Made by a program: the position numbers and the translations under genes
In this document: in pieces, positions 10,501 through 20,600 of the stretch
How positions within the stretch are numbered: the stretch's first letter is position 1
How the letters are laid out: every line of letters begins with the position of its first letter
DNA from: Clytia hemisphaerica
Lineage: Eukaryota > Cnidaria > Hydrozoa > Leptothecata > Clytiidae
Direction: 5' to 3'
DNA: 64,000 bases
Assembly: GCA_902728285.1 (NCBI GenBank)
Contig: CACVBU010000194.1
Span: 372,001-436,000 of the forward strand
The notes under the pieces: model-generated
Databases searched by the model: none
Seen by the model: only the letters and a program-made list of their open reading frames with translations
Told to the model about the DNA's origin: nothing

Positions 10501-11985
10501 TGCCAGGAGAAGTATGAGAAGCAGTCAGGAGAAGTTCAAGTAAGAAATTCTCTAGAAGATGATGAGTTCTTCAGACAGAAGCTGGATGAAAGTGATCTGG
10601 AACTTCTCTTCGCTGAAGATTTCTTACCAGACGAGGATGATGCGTGTGGCAGCAAGGATCAACAGGTAGTCGGTACAAGTAATGAAGAATCAGCAGTGGT
10701 GTCAGGTAAGGTAGATTCGGATTCAGAATGTAGCAATGATGGTGAACATGGAAGCGACGAATCAATGGATGATTTCCATGATCAAGAGAAAGAATATGTT
10801 CCAAATGTTGATGGAAAAGCTTTTCGTGATAGCGACCCTCTGTATTGCTCTAATAGTCCAACGCCCACCACATCTTCAGATGAACCGAACACTGATTCCA
10901 AGGCTTCAGAGGATATCGATTTTACTGAAGAAACCATTAGAAAGTCTGGCTCTGATCTCGATATGGAGATCGAGCCAAAGGAAGGAGTTTTTGATGAAAG
11001 CACACCAGAGGAAGAGGACTTGAGGACAGAATGTGTTTGTTCGGGACACCGTCGCTCCATCTCTTCAGACCGTCTGATCAACGACTTAGACATGCGTGAG
11101 GAGGTCATTTCCACCTTCCTTGCCTACCTTGAACTTCACCCGAAAACTTGGTTGCGCATGTTAAACCCCTTACGGGCCACCTGCATCATAAAATGTTACG
11201 GTGGCCCTGAACAGTTTCAAATGATGGCCAAGAAATTTCCACCTGTCGCCTTAGCTCTCCGTTACCTCTTACCACAAGACGAGCTCACTAATTTGCACGA
11301 GCGGCGACAACTAGAGTTCGATTTTGTAGAAGTAGCAGACTTGATGTGCTGGGACGTTTTGACCGTCCTACGAGAACTGAAAGCCTTGCAGTGGAACATG
11401 TCTTTCGCGCTTGATTCCCGTTTAAATACAACCGGGAAATCGGGGATAATTGTTCAAACGGAGAACTTGAGTTTTCATTTCACGACAGCTTCAAACGTGG
11501 ATGATGATGGACGGGATGAAATCATTGGTTTTATTCATCAAACTGTTTTGAATCAAGAAGAAACAAGGTTATTGCAACTAGACGCTCTTTATTGCGTATT
11601 GAAAGAGCTCTCATGTAAGACGTACGAACAGATCCCAGCGGACCGGCGAATCGACGTCAAAGCACGTCAACAAATCGGACAGTTTTTCCTCTGCAAAGAA
11701 GAGCAACAAAAACCGTTCTTGAGGGAACTGATAACGGATGATTTGAAAATTGACACTCCTCAGCGGAGGTGGAACAATATCGCAAGTGATATTCGCTCTC
11801 TTGTCAACTCTTATCCGGATAGTCAATTTAACGGACGAGCTATTGCACGCATCTTTCAAGGTATCGATAGTCCCCGGTTCCCGGCTCTTGGTTACGGACG
11901 CGACCGACGTTTTTGGCGCCAGTACCTTGATGTTGATTTTAACGAGTTGAGGAAATTCGCTATCAGAGAATTAATGAGAACATAA
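170..11985 (+). CDS. RECQL4: RecQ-like DNA helicase Q4 (RECQL4), 17 exons, complete
   Basis: RECQL4 is a nuclear 3'-5' RecQ helicase with an Sld2-like N-terminus, acting in replication initiation and DNA repair. Exons: 170-262, 551-584, 815-891, 1174-1341, 1458-1579, 1990-2685, 2973-3194, 3442-3581, 5314-5421, 5840-5932, 6255-6391, 6957-7110, 7614-7729, 8712-8894, 9356-9558, 9980-10256, 10402-11985. All have AG/GT borders and matching phases, giving 4,407 nt (1,468 residues plus stop). Landmarks are the Sld2-like start, the CCHC knuckle near residue 450, Walker A (ATGSGKS), [21 protein letters not shown], and a C-terminus ending [11 protein letters not shown], as in vertebrate RECQL4. It is longer than the human protein (about 1,208 residues), largely because of an acidic insertion in the last exon. 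Introns 2, 6, 8, 12 and 13 contain repeats. The start is the ATG opening the Sld2-like helix; an upstream non-coding exon cannot be excluded. Confidence 0.95.
1990..3194 (+). CDS. RECQL4: RECQL4 exons 6-7: lysine-rich linker and CCHC zinc knuckle
   Basis: Exon 6 (1990-2685) encodes about 230 residues rich in Lys, Glu, Asp and Thr, likely disordered, ending in a strongly basic run that could act as nuclear localisation signal. Exon 7 (2973-3194) encodes [17 protein letters not shown], corresponding to the conserved NYVRLNMKQKHYVRG block of human RECQL4, followed by [14 protein letters not shown]. That is a perfect C-x2-C-x4-H-x4-C zinc knuckle (nucleic-acid binding in other RECQL4 proteins). 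The acceptor of exon 7 lies 17 bases after an inverted-repeat element (2802-2955). Confidence 0.92.
2802..2955. repeat. Inverted-repeat element (MITE-like) in RECQL4 intron 6
   Basis: A 30-nt arm at 2802-2831 is the reverse complement of 2926-2955 with one mismatch. The 94-bp centre is itself partly self-complementary (AACCAAT...ATTGGTT). It looks like a small foldback MITE, with no coding capacity and no clear target-site duplication. Confidence 0.7.
4375..4758. mobile_element. MITE, family with TTTTTTATAAGAAT termini (copy 1)
   Basis: Lies in RECQL4 intron 8. It starts with an AATACACACTTTTTTTATAAGAAT-type terminus (positions 4375-4398) and ends with the inverted counterpart near 4735-4758. 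The interior matches, in reverse orientation, the element at 49977-50338 over essentially its whole length (shared CACCCTAGAGG, GATCATTTCTCATG-type and GTTAACCAAATACAAAATGA-type blocks). Two full-length copies in one window support a real mobile family. Confidence 0.75.
5488..5545. repeat. Fragment of the GCCCAAAGGGCT repeat family
   Basis: Short segment in RECQL4 intron 9 (TTTATAAAGGCCAAAGGGCT then AATGTCGTACTTTTGC). It resembles the left end of the inverted-repeat element at 16763-16988. Only one end is seen. Confidence 0.45.
5840..10256 (+). CDS. RECQL4: RECQL4 exons 10-16: RecQ helicase core
   Basis: Exon 10 has the RecQ motif 0 ([10 protein letters not shown]). Exon 11 has motif I/Walker A ([15 protein letters not shown]) and motif Ia ([12 protein letters not shown]). 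Exon 12 covers SPEAL. Exon 13 has motif II ([19 protein letters not shown]). Exon 14 has motif III (LGLTATA). Exon 15 has [20 protein letters not shown] (motif IV) followed by a charged Glu/Lys insertion. Exon 16 has [22 protein letters not shown] (motif V) and [10 protein letters not shown] (motif VI with the arginine finger). All catalytic residues expected for an active ATPase/helicase are present. Walker A reads ATGSGKS where human RECQL4 has PTGAGKS, a tolerated variation. Confidence 0.96.
7431..7586. repeat. Near-perfect 70-bp-arm hairpin in RECQL4 intron 12
   Basis: 7431-7500 is the reverse complement of 7517-7586 with a single mismatch, separated by a 16-nt loop. It sits 27 bases before the acceptor of exon 13, within transcribed intron. 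It has no flanking similarity to the other elements in the window. It would form a 70-bp RNA duplex if transcribed or a cruciform in DNA. Confidence 0.9.
7860..8345. mobile_element. piggyBac-like MITE with TTAA target-site duplication
   Basis: The element 7864-8341 (478 bp) is flanked on both sides by TTAA. Its termini are CCCTTTGCGTGCCG and CGGCACGGAAAGGG. TTAA duplication with CCC-type inverted ends is the hallmark of piggyBac transposons (family knowledge). Inside are five copies of an 18-20-bp palindrome built on TGTCGTATATATACGACA, at 7944-7963, 7989-8006, 8150-8169, 8265-8284 and 8308-8327, usually next to TTGCC or GGCAA. No transposase ORF is present, so it would need a protein supplied in trans. 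Confidence 0.85.
10402..11985 (+). CDS. RECQL4: RECQL4 exon 17: acidic insertion and RECQL4-specific C-terminal domain
   Basis: This single 1,584-nt terminal exon begins just after the helicase motif VI exon. An early CDC motif (near 10498) and a later CVC-GH motif (near 11032) align with the human ACTC and VCMGHERA residues that help bind zinc. Between them lies about 170 residues very rich in Asp, Glu and Ser, far longer than the human equivalent. The rest ([49 protein letters not shown]) follows the RECQL4 C-terminal domain to the stop codon at 11983-11985. Confidence 0.93.
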   Translation, partial: VTDLCELKRHIYGDTVDRSAISRFVDLLFPACDCQEKYEKQSGEVQVRNSLEDDEFFRQKLDESDLELLFAEDFLPDEDDACGSKDQQVVGTSNEESAVVSGKVDSDSECSNDGEHGSDESMDDFHDQEKEYVPNVDGKAFRDSDPLYCSNSPTPTTSSDEPNTDSKASEDIDFTEETIRKSGSDLDMEIEPKEGVFDESTPEEEDLRTECVCSGHRRSISSDRLINDLDMREEVISTFLAYLELHPKTWLRMLNPLRATCIIKCYGGPEQFQMMAKKFPPVALALRYLLPQDELTNLHERRQLEFDFVEVADLMCWDVLTVLRELKALQWNMSFALDSRLNTTGKSGIIVQTENLSFHFTTASNVDDDGRDEIIGFIHQTVLNQEETRLLQLDALYCVLKELSCKTYEQIPADRRIDVKARQQIGQFFLCKEEQQKPFLRELITDDLKIDTPQRRWNNIASDIRSLVNSYPDSQFNGRAIARIFQGIDSPRFPALGYGRDRRFWRQYLDVDFNELRKFAIRELMRT

Positions 11986-13607
11986 AAACGAGGTTAAGTT
12001 TTCTTTTTTGGAAATATTCATGTAGAAATGCAGTTTTTTACCGAACAATTTACTTATTTTAAAGCTGCCAATTGCAGTATGTGAAAATTGTGTATATGAT
12101 TTTGAAAAATATTTATGACATTCTAATCATCAATGGAACTTATTTTGGCGAATTCGACAACCGAAATGGGTGCCACCAAATTGTAATTTTTATAATATAT
12201 TTATTTTCAAATGTCCCAAAAAGATATTTATAAAATTTTTTAAAGGATATCGTTATTCGAATTTCAGACTAATTTTTTAACAATGACTAAAACAAAATCA
12301 AAAACCGATTTGAGACGCCTGGTAAATAAGATGACATCACCATAGCAATCTGACAGTTCCAAAAAGTTTTTTTTAGAAAATCTCTTGTCGATTTGTTTGC
12401 AGTTTTCGAAGAGTAACATTTTCAATGAGATTTTAATCATCGATGGAACTTATTTTGGCGAATTCGACAACCGAAATGGGTGCCACCAAATTGTAATTTT
12501 TATAATATATTTATTTTCAAATGTCCCAAAAAGATATTTATAAAATTTTTCAAAGGATATCGTTATTTGAATTTCAGACTAATTTTTTAGCAATGACTAA
12601 AACAAAATCAAAAACCGATTTGAGACGCCTGGTAAATAAGATGACATCACCATAGCAATCTGACAGTTCCAAATAGTTTTTTTTGTCGATTTGTTTGCAG
12701 TTTTCGAAGAGTAACATTTTCAATGATTTTGACATTTCGTTGTTGACAGGCTAATCAGAGATTACTGTCCATTTAATTCATTCGTGGATTTATAAATGAT
12801 GTTCTTCTCTCCAATTTTACTTATTGGCTGAATGTTTAGCGCATTTCTAACTTTTTTTCTTTACCATTCGATACCTCATTTTGATTTCTTATAAAAGAAA
12901 AAGCGAAGGAAGTAGATTTTTGGACATGTCAACCTGAATCAAACGTACTGAGAGGCTCGAGTGTATAGACTGGTAACTTGTTTACAATTTCTCATTCAGT
13001 CTATATCAGCTTGACTTCACCTATCCGAAAACACTTTTTTTGAATAATTCAATCTTTTTTTGAATAGTACTCTTGAAAAATTGAATTTCATATTTTTTGA
13101 TAATTTTTCTTAGATTTTTATTTATTCCATTACATGCGAACTGGAAGCTAATTTGGATAAAGGTAAGATTAGTGTATGAACATTTGCACGTCATTGAAGA
13201 GTGTGATTAAAGATTAAAATTGCTCTCTACAGTGTGCAATTAACGATTAATTGCTCTTTTGAAGGCGCGCCAAATGAGAAAAAATAAGCCATCGTGCGAT
13301 TAGTTTTATAACCTGCTATGGGTAGCTCAAGTCACCTGAACTTTGATATCCCCCAGGGAAATAGCAAAACAAAACATATCAGTCTACAATGAAACAATCA
13401 ATATCTTTTATGCAAGGGTAAAACTTTTCCCAACGAGGCATAAAATGATACCGCTCACAACTTATTTCTGCTAAGATAACTCGAACAACATACATCATTT
13501 TGATTACCTCGCTTTCGACCTTTTCACTACATTGTGTATCGTATTAAGTTAAGCACTGAATAAAAAATGTTTTTTTGTTTCTTTAGGAAGCTTCTAGTGT
13601 AGCTAGA
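11986..13607. other. Intergenic region between RECQL4 and the polycystin gene
   Basis: About 1.6 kb with RECQL4 3' UTR at its start and the polycystin promoter/5' UTR at its end. It contains the direct duplication at 12121-12727 and otherwise AT-rich sequence with no coding signal. An AATAAA at about 13558 is too far downstream to assign with confidence. No TATA box or other promoter element could be placed. Confidence 0.5.
12121..12727. repeat. Tandem direct duplication, 310-bp period, two copies
   Basis: 12121-12430 and 12431 to about 12727 are nearly identical (both contain AATCAT-C-ATGGAACTTATTTTGGCG, AATTTCAGACTAATTTTTTA-type and GACGCCTGGTAAATAAGATG blocks). The second copy lacks about 13 bases near its 3' end. 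The GGAACTTATTTTGGCG motif is shared with the terminus of the inverted-repeat element at 40824-41162, so the duplicated unit may derive from a transposon. Confidence 0.9.
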
Positions 13608-16600
13608 ATGATTTGCTGCCAAGCGAGGAACAATTTCACCCTCAAAATGTTAGGTACGTAACTGTAAAGGCAAATCTTCGATGGTTTCCTTCTAATTAAT
13701 GTTCAAAAAAAAAGAATGGTGAAAACTTGTTGCAACTGAACACAGTAGAACCTCCATTTTTTTAATGAGGATTTGACTAGTAAATGACCGGGGAAAATAA
13801 AATTGTCTGCTGATCAGAGGTGTCCGCCTTTTAGACTGTCCGTTAATTGGAGATTTTTACTGTAATCTTAGGATGAAAATTAAAAGATTTTGGCTTTCAC
13901 TATCAGATCTTATTCGTAAACTTGAAGTTAAAATCGCTCAAAACAGTTGTCGGCATGTGCCTACATCTGGTAAATGGGTCGAACCGTTTTTGAAAGGGTT
14001 TTAGGAACAAAGAAATATCTTCGTAAGGGCGGGGATGCTTCTTTTCTGTCTTTGATTTACAGTGAAGTTAACGGTGCAAATTTTATAACATGACTCATTT
14101 ATTTAGTTTCAGGGCTGTTGTTATCAGTATCAGTATTGCCGCTCTTAACACTTGCTTCAAACTCTGTGACATACGAATTGGATACGTTCACTAAAGGTCA
14201 CGTGTTTACTGTTCAAAAAGATCAAGAAGTTATTCTTAAGAGGTATGGGAACGAAGTTGATAAGAGCCAAACTACAGTCAACTCTCTCTAACTCGATCTT
14301 CACGGGACCAAAATTTTATTCGAATTACAAAAAGTGTAATTTCCTTCTCTTTTTTTATGGCAACAGTTATTTAAACTTAATTACATATTACACATCGCAA
14401 TACACGTTCTTTTTTATAAGAACAAGTTAAGAACATTTTTATGGACTCTAAAACACCCAATTTTCTTAGGAAATAGCTCAAAGATACACTCCTAAAATGA
14501 TAAAAATAAGAACACTTTTAGACTTGAAGCTCAAGAAGTTAAGAACATCCAAAGGCTTCAACAATTCAGGACGTTCTTATAAAAGAAACGTGTTTTCGGG
14601 ACACACTGTATCTACTCCCTTTTTTTTTCAGCAAGAGCCGTTATTATCTCATACAAATCAACGGTCAAAATCATGCGATGCCTCTTCGACTCGACACTGG
14701 TGGATACGGGACCATCACTGTACTAGCTTTCTTTACTCCCTACTCAAAAGACACATTCTACATCCAAATTGATGACCATGTTGAATATACCAAGCTCTCA
14801 GATAACGAAGTGAGTTGACTGTTTAGAAAAACATGCTTATGCCTAGCACGCGAATCCCTTTGATTGAAGATGAAAATTTGATTACTTTAATGTAGATAAA
14901 TTTTCGTATGCAGATATTTTCGTCAAAAATAATTTAATTTTCGCGGGACTTATTTTCGCGGATCGTCCCCTTTTTCAACTAATTTCTTCGATCTTTCTAT
15001 GGGTTTTGGCTAAAATCTAAGGTTTTTGTCAAAGAAACGGTTGTTACTATAACGAGGAACAAGAAGTAACGAGTGCTTAAAAATGGAAGTAACGAGTACT
15101 AGACCTAAGTAACGAGTACTTTAGTCGCGAAATTGACGCTCAAATGTCTTGCTTTTGTCACCAGTCACTTGTTTTAAGGTTTATGACGTCTTTGCTAGAT
15201 TTTTTTTCGGTCACCTTTTTCTCGTGATTGGCTTGTCCTTTCAAATTTGGCATGTGACTCTTTGACAATAATGGAAATTAACCTAATTAGTTTTTGTCAA
15301 CTTTTGGTGATAACGTCATCACTTAAGCCTTTTTTCGCAACTTGCGAAATGTAATTCTCGCGAAAACCAATCCACTTTAGATAGGCTGAAAGGGAAAAAC
15401 TATTCGGTGTAATGACACATTGAGCCCAGCTTCTTTAGAGTTCCTTCCATTTTCACCCAACTCTGAATTGTAACACTTTTCACTTTAAAACACGGCATTA
15501 TCTCCTAATATATCTTACTCGCTTTATCTTGCATTGCATGTTCTCCCTATCAGAACAGCTTGTAAATGTCATTTCACATTTTCTTTCAGCTTCTCCTAGG
15601 AGTAGAAGGTGGGAATGATGTCTTTTTGACGATGGCTTTGGAAAGTGAAGAAGGTGCTCAATTGTACCAACTCACAGATGAAGAACTTGATAATTCGGAC
15701 CGATTTATGGCTATGAAGATCACGGTGGAGAATGATATTTCCGGTGAGTAATGTGTTTCTGTATACAGCCCCCATGTGCTATAAGGGCCCACTTAATGAT
15801 CATACATTTATAACTCGTCGGCCATCTGCAATGAAAATTTTCAATCGTTAACAATATTAAAAGGGATATTAATCTTTCAGAATTATCCTATCTAAAGTTT
15901 TCATTAAAAACAAGTTTTAAATAGGTAGAAAGTTGGCCGTGAATTGAAATTTGCTTCTTTTTATTTTATTGGACCTACCTGGAGGTCCTATGAATTAACC
16001 TGTGTGTTTTGGACTTTGTTATAAATCTGTTCATTAGTTTCTCCTAAGTTTTTGTACAAAGACTATGAAAAAGCTCATTTTTCGGAAAATAATATTGTTT
16101 CATTGAAACCTTGAAATCGTTTTGGAAATAAATACACGTAGTGCACCAGATAGTGGTCTTTAAGTATCCAGTTCACGCATACGTGTGTCGTCTTCTTCTT
16201 ATGTTGGTTGTTTACGTAGAAAGTATCGTACTTGGGCTTTCTCTTTGATCAATCTGTGATCGTAAAACTATATCGAAACAACATTCATTTATGAACGTTC
16301 AAATGGTCATTCTTCATATAATTTTTATTTTAAACAATATTTCGACCTCCTTAGTGGAGGTCTTCGTCAGGTTTACAAACGTTCAGTTGAAATCATTGTT
16401 TTGACGTCAAATGACATGTTGGCAATGACCTCAACCTGATATGCTAGAGCATTGGTTTCCAGAACCTAGACGTCACATACTGACCATTGTCTAGATTTAG
16501 AACATGTTCACTATGTGGCACCGTCTCACGGAACTGGATCTTAAATGCTTCTCTTACCTTTCTATCAAATTTCTTATGTAGGTGCTCCCTTCGACGCAAG

Positions 16601-17677
16601 CATCACCGTCATCGAAGAAGACGCATTGAGGAGTAAAATCAACGTTAACTTCACCTCCTACAAAGAATTTCGTGATATTTTCATCAGTTACGAGGTGTGC
16701 TTTCAATTCCTCTTCCCTCGGCTGCCGGCAAATTCCAATTATTTTACAATACATGGACCATAGATTTAAAAAGCCCAAAGGGCTAAATGTCGTGCTTTAA
16801 GCCATCGCAGGTAAAAAGTGAATATCGGAAAAAATATTGTTGCTATTGTTTTCGAAAACCCGCGAATCTTCTGATTGATCAAGCGCTGAAATGCTATTGT
16901 ATTGTCACTTGACTTAGGTAGGATTTCCTACCTAACAGGCACATATTTCAGCAAAACCCTACATCCAGCCCTTCGGGCTTTATAAATCTTTGACATGAAC
17001 CCTTCAACGAACGATTTTCTCTGCCAACAATACTGCGTGAGTTCAGAAATCTTGTGGTTCGATTTTTGTGATTCGACTTAATAATAGCTTTACTGCGTGA
17101 GTTTAAAATCCATGACAGAACCGAATTCCTAGAGAACTCAACGAAACGTTCTTTGCGGGTTTGCGACAACCTGCTTAACCTCGTCAATGTCATGTCGAGA
17201 GAAACGCCTATTTTCTGTAAGAATTGCAATGACGGGCTAGTCAATACTAGGCTGTACACATCCCCTGGTATGTTTTGATAAAGGGGGTTTGTATCGTCTA
17301 CAATATTTCTGTCCCAACCCCCGTCTTTTCTTTTGTCATTTTCGATTATGCGTCATAGCAATACAGCGACTTCTTTTTTTTCTTTGTTCTATTTTGAATT
17401 TTTTTTTCTCCTTAGACTTCAGAGATGGAAATCTATTTCATTTACGACCATCCTTTACCATATACTCCGGTTACCGTATCATGCGTTGCCACTGATTATT
17501 TCACCGGCGAAACCCGACAAACGTTCGACTTATCGAACATACCGCTAAATTCAGTACCGAATGCTCCTAATGGATATTTACGATTCGCCTTCACCGCTGC
17601 TCAATACTCGGACATGAGTTTATACACCATCAAATGTGGTGATAGTTTTACCAAGACTATCTTTATCGATCCTTTAG
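13608..17677 (+). CDS. Polycystin-1-like exons 1-6: signal peptide and N-terminal ectodomain
   Basis: Exons 13608-13653, 14113-14242, 14632-14809, 15590-15743, 16582-16694, 17416-17677. Exon 1-2 encode a hydrophobic leader (MLGLLLSVSVLPLLTLASNS) typical of a signal peptide, followed by alternating hydrophobic/polar sequence with Tyr and Thr, suggesting beta strands (for example YYLIQINGQNHAMPLRLDTG and VTVSCVATDYF). Single Cys residues occur in exon 6 (SCVATDY, IKCGDSF), the spacing of an Ig-like fold. I recognise no named domain here. Introns carry MITE-like elements at 13743-13864, 14402-14593 and 16763-16988. Confidence 0.85.
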
Positions 17678-20600
17678 GTAAGAAGGTTTCGTTCAATAAT
17701 TCTTTTCTTTTGAAGCACCAACACATCAGTAATGATGAAGTGGCAAGATGGTTATTGAATAGCACGTTTTGTTTGTCCCCATCAAGAGATAGTACCGAGT
17801 TTATGTATCGGAGGATATCGAGGGCGACGGTAAGTGAAACCGATACAAAACAAAGTCGATAGTTGATGTACGGCTCCATATCGCCTTTGCTCACCTAAAC
17901 AGACGACGGTATTTTGGTGTTTTTACGGTCATCGATCAAAGTGGACGGCAATTTCGGCCCCATGTCAACTTTGCTTTATACCGCCCCCCTCGATTTATCT
18001 CGAATACTAAACTCGCTACAATCAGGGACAAAATACTTGGCACAAAAGGGAAATTCACCGGGGTGTTTTGAAACCACAATCGATTTGTAAGTGCTCTAAA
18101 GTAGTTTCGAAGGGTAGATTTTAACTCTGAGTTTTAACGCTAGACTTAAGACTTAGAACCTTAGGATGTGTGGATCCAAAAGTTCAAAAATGGTCCAGTA
18201 GGGCTTGAAATATAGCCTAGAAACCAATAAATCCCTCCCAGATCGAAATACTTGATGAAATCAAGTCGAAGGCCTAAAAATTGACATTCCCGCTCGAGCT
18301 TCAATTTTCAAAAAATTGTAAATTAGCCAAAAGTGCCAATATATTATGACACTGATTGTAGTATGTTACGAAAGCAGCCTGCGAGGCGACCTTTTTTCCT
18401 ATGTGTTTCAGCTAGACATTTTGATCCGTTCTGATTGGGGCTTCGTAAATCCGTCGGCTAGAAATGATGATGTGTTCTGATGAGACAGGGGTATATTCAA
18501 TGTCGTCTAACATGTTCTTGTTGTCTAGGTAACTTTAAAGGTTTCCTTGAAATCAGAACACATCATTTGTATAAAAAATTGAAGGTCATAACATGTAGTC
18601 TCCTATAAGAAAAGAGCACATTATTTCAAAAAAATTGTTTCGCCGGCTGCTCCTGATGTTAGTCTTACACATCTAACTTTTGGATTATGAAAGCTGGGTG
18701 TTGATGTAGTATAGAACTTGATCTGGAATCCAAATTTACTTGTTTCAAAAAAGGCTGTCTCCAATTTCATGTTAGTGTATGCCAACTTGTTTATAAATCT
18801 TACCTACCCTGTTCGTTTATGCTAACTTCTTCTCAAATTTTCCTTTTAAGGGTTGGGTTACAATACCCTTTTCGTTTATGCTAGCTTCTTCGCAAATCTT
18901 CCTTTTAAGGGTTGGGTTACACGACCATGTTCGTTTATGCTAACTTCTTCGCAAATCTTCCTTTTAAGGGTTGGGTTACACTACCCTTTTCGTTTATGCT
19001 AGCTTCTTCGCAAATCTTCCTTTTAAGGGTTGGGTTACACGACCATGTTCGTTTATGCTAACTTCTTCGCAAATCTTCCTTTTAAGGATTGGGCTACACT
19101 ACCCTCTGTTCGTTTATGCTAACTTCTTCACAAATCTTCCTTTTAAGGGTTGGGTTACATCAGAATACGAGGAGCTGATGTTGCTTCACAAGAAAGCGAA
19201 GAGATGTTCCAAATAACTTTCAATGAGACTTTCTACATCGGAGGTATAATAATCAATCTGAAATTGTTTTGTTAATCTTTCAAGTCTCAGTATATCATTA
19301 GAAAACAAGTCATCAACGACCTCGTAAATTCTGTTCAATTTTTGTCTTTTCATAGGGCTATTCATATTTTATTCAATCGATGGTCAGTACCAAAACGAGG
19401 CTATATACACTTTAGAAGGAGGTCAAATATCTCTCCAACCATTCAATGGATCAACAGTCTTCCCTCATTTTCTTCCTGTCCAACGTGTCCAGTTCCGCAT
19501 GAAAGGATTTTCAAATCTTGTTTCATTTGATGTGACATCGCGTAAGTTTCTTAATTTGGAGGAGCGATAGCCAAGTGGTCAAAGGTGTCAGCGTTTCAAA
19601 CCAGGAGTTCGCGGTTCGAATCCACGCGGGATTAGGGTTCATAGATAGCCGAGTCGGCTGGTCATGAGCCCCGTGAAAACAACTGAATAATTGTCTGAAG
19701 GTCTTCGATTACTGGGCTAATTATCCGTTCATTACTAGTGTTCGTAGACCTTTGAAAAAGTTCGTCAAGAATGACACTGTGGAATGAGATGAGAATCAGA
19801 TTAGCGTAAACGTCTAAATCATTTTAGTATTAGCCTGTACGCATTCCCTCTAGGATGTTTTGATATAGGGGATGAGTATCGTGTATAAAATTCCCGCCCG
19901 AGAGTTACCCCCGTCTTTGTGTTTTTTGGGGTTAAGGGCCTTGATTAGTTTTTGTACGAGAAATCTTCAAATTTCATGAAATGTTCAATAAAATTTTGAA
20001 TGGCTAGAGGTTAATATATCGTTAGATTACTGGACTTTTTTAAGAAAATTAGAACAGGTTACCCCGAAATTTGGGTAACTCTCGGACGGGAATTTTATAC
20101 ACGATACTCATCCCCTATACAGGGTGTCTACGGGACCTTGAAAACCTTGAAAATCCTGAAAAAAATCAGTAGATAACCTGCTATATCAAAACATATCAGA
20201 GGGGATGCGTGCAGGCTATTTTGGGGCTGGTTGTTTAGCCAAAACAAGCAAAACCGTATTGCCTTTTGATTGAAAACGAAAGTGAAAGTGAAAGTGAAAG
20301 TGACTTGGTTTTATGTTCATGATTGACGTTTGCTATTGGTGCGATTTCGCTTTATAACGTGGTCGTGTTACAAAAATACATGCTGTTTATAGGAAAAAAA
20401 TAAGATCTACCTGAAATTTTCTCCAGAACTTTCTCCATCCTCTATAGGATGCTAACATCCCTTTTTTGGGCAATTTCTTTTTTCCCCAGGCAAAACCTTA
20501 AGGGCGAATTTTTTTGAAAATTTCAAACCTATTTTCAGACAATATCAATCATGTATACCATTCGAAAGCTCTCGAAAAAATTATATAAAAAACTTTTAAA

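Noticed and set aside
18971..19216. 81-codon ORF across the 59-bp minisatellite
   Set aside because: It arises from the repeat units and ends out of frame with exon 7.
19560..19640. Functional tRNA gene
   Set aside because: A and B boxes are present, but the acceptor stem does not close properly and a long unrelated body follows, so it is read as a SINE.
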